From: Burkholderiales bacterium 70-64
GTDB lineage: Bacteria > Pseudomonadota > Gammaproteobacteria > Burkholderiales > Burkholderiaceae_E
Length of the DNA: 64,000 nucleotides
Assembly (NCBI GenBank): GCA_001898645.1
Contig: MKUQ01000035.1
Location: 21,539-85,538 of the forward strand
Direction of reading: 5' to 3'
Shown: piece after piece, positions 63,701 to 64,000 of the stretch
How positions within the stretch are numbered: the stretch's first letter is position 1
Layout: each line of letters begins with the position of its first letter
Notes under the pieces: model-generated
What the model was told of the DNA's origin: nothing
Seen by the model: only the letters and a program-made list of their open reading frames with translations
Database searches by the model: none
Position numbers and translations under genes: made by a program

Positions 63701-64000
63701 GGTTCGTTCTCCGTCGGCACAGGTAAAAGATATATACGATGTAAATCTTATTCCCGTACCCAAAACCGGCGTCCTGGGCGCCTCATGAAAGCGATGAACG
63801 GAGGCACGGACCAGACGAGCGGCGCGTGCAATTGCGATCGTTCGCGCCAGTCGACATCGAGGGCGGGGTGCCGGCGCATGGCCGGCGAGGTAGCTGATGG
63901 GTTCGACACGGGATGGCCGGCACACGTTGCGCATCAGGTGTCCTAGTCGAGACTTGATCTGACGGACACGCCGCCTAAGCGGCCTCGGCAGCCGGTTCGG
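63701..64000. other. gene-poor window end
   Basis: Apart from the palindrome at 63727-63749, this 300-base end piece shows no convincing gene. The ORFs listed there (223 and 94 residues) are antisense or out-of-frame extensions of the hemerythrin gene. A partial upstream gene beyond the window cannot be excluded. Confidence 0.6.
63727..63749. promoter_or_regulatory. NsrR-like 11-1-11 palindrome upstream of hemerythrin gene
   Basis: Read on the minus strand the two half-sites are AAGATTTACAT and, after one base, GTATATATCTT (complement AAGATATATAC). Both halves begin AAGAT as in the known NsrR consensus AAGATGCATTT, with the same 11-1-11 spacing. This region is markedly AT-rich against the surrounding DNA. 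Confidence 0.6.

Overview
The window is one continuous stretch of a GC-rich bacterial chromosome (roughly 70% G+C by eye, codon third positions almost all G or C). The gene content points to a betaproteobacterium, most likely Burkholderiales: an orphan Bug/TctC-type solute receptor, a PobA hydroxylase, class III CoA-transferases, Liv-type ABC importers next to aromatic or acyl-CoA genes, and an Rrf2-led SUF operon. I do not name a genus. I saw no rRNA, tRNA, CRISPR array, insertion sequence or phage gene. Gene density is high, and many genes overlap by 4 bp (ATGA/GTGA), so operons are easy to read. 57 coding regions are called. Most long lines of the ORF track are antisense or frame shadows caused by the GC bias.

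Region 1 (1-11235) is a catabolic island. A divergent promoter at about 2787-2833 drives acyl-CoA dehydrogenase plus a flavin aromatic hydroxylase leftward. Rightward it drives aryl-aldehyde dehydrogenase, a periplasmic Bug receptor, an enolase-superfamily enzyme and an alpha-methylacyl-CoA-racemase-like protein. A converging pair, class III CoA-transferase plus TetR regulator, starts beside a perfect 18-bp palindrome, CAACCAACTAGTTGGTTG. A 16/18 match to it lies inside the divergent promoter, so one TetR probably controls the island. 4-Hydroxybenzoate hydroxylase (pobA) sits at its edge.

Region 2 (11465-15880) holds a histidine phosphatase, a small PsiF-repeat protein, a five-heme fused cytochrome c and two overlapping phosphoribosyltransferases. 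Region 3 (15946-26714) holds a TetR-controlled HlyD/FtsX/ATPase/outer-membrane exporter, a PepSY/response-regulator/kinase operon, a MarR regulator with a cysteine-rich tail facing two small thiol-redox proteins between two near-identical operators, and a second TetR facing an FmdE-like protein. The two TetR genes are paralogues and share an AGTAAY operator.

Region 4 (26748-33231) is the iron-sulfur assembly operon: Rrf2 regulator, sufB, sufC, sufD, sufS, a U-type scaffold and sufT. Region 5 (33376-43793) has a TonB-dependent receptor, a divergent class A penicillin-binding protein with an altered transglycosylase site, an operon of a DapA-like lyase, AMP nucleosidase and a zinc phospholipase C/P1-nuclease-like secreted enzyme, and a tail-to-tail overlapping radical-SAM/SPASM protein.

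Region 6 (44037-58614) has a fused 5-oxoprolinase and then a second catabolic operon: Fe-S flavoprotein reductase, complete Liv-type importer, TetR, acyl-CoA ligase, DMT exporter, thioesterase and a CBS protein. A palindrome over the first promoter is the likely TetR site. Region 7 (58658-63700) is a leftward operon of thiamine-diphosphate enzyme, BASS-family symporter, NAD-dependent epimerase and SDR, followed by a hemerythrin gene carrying an NsrR-like 11-1-11 palindrome. The most promising new material is the set of regulator-operator pairings, the MarR/thiol-protein module, the DapA/Amn/nuclease operon and the FmdE-like gene.
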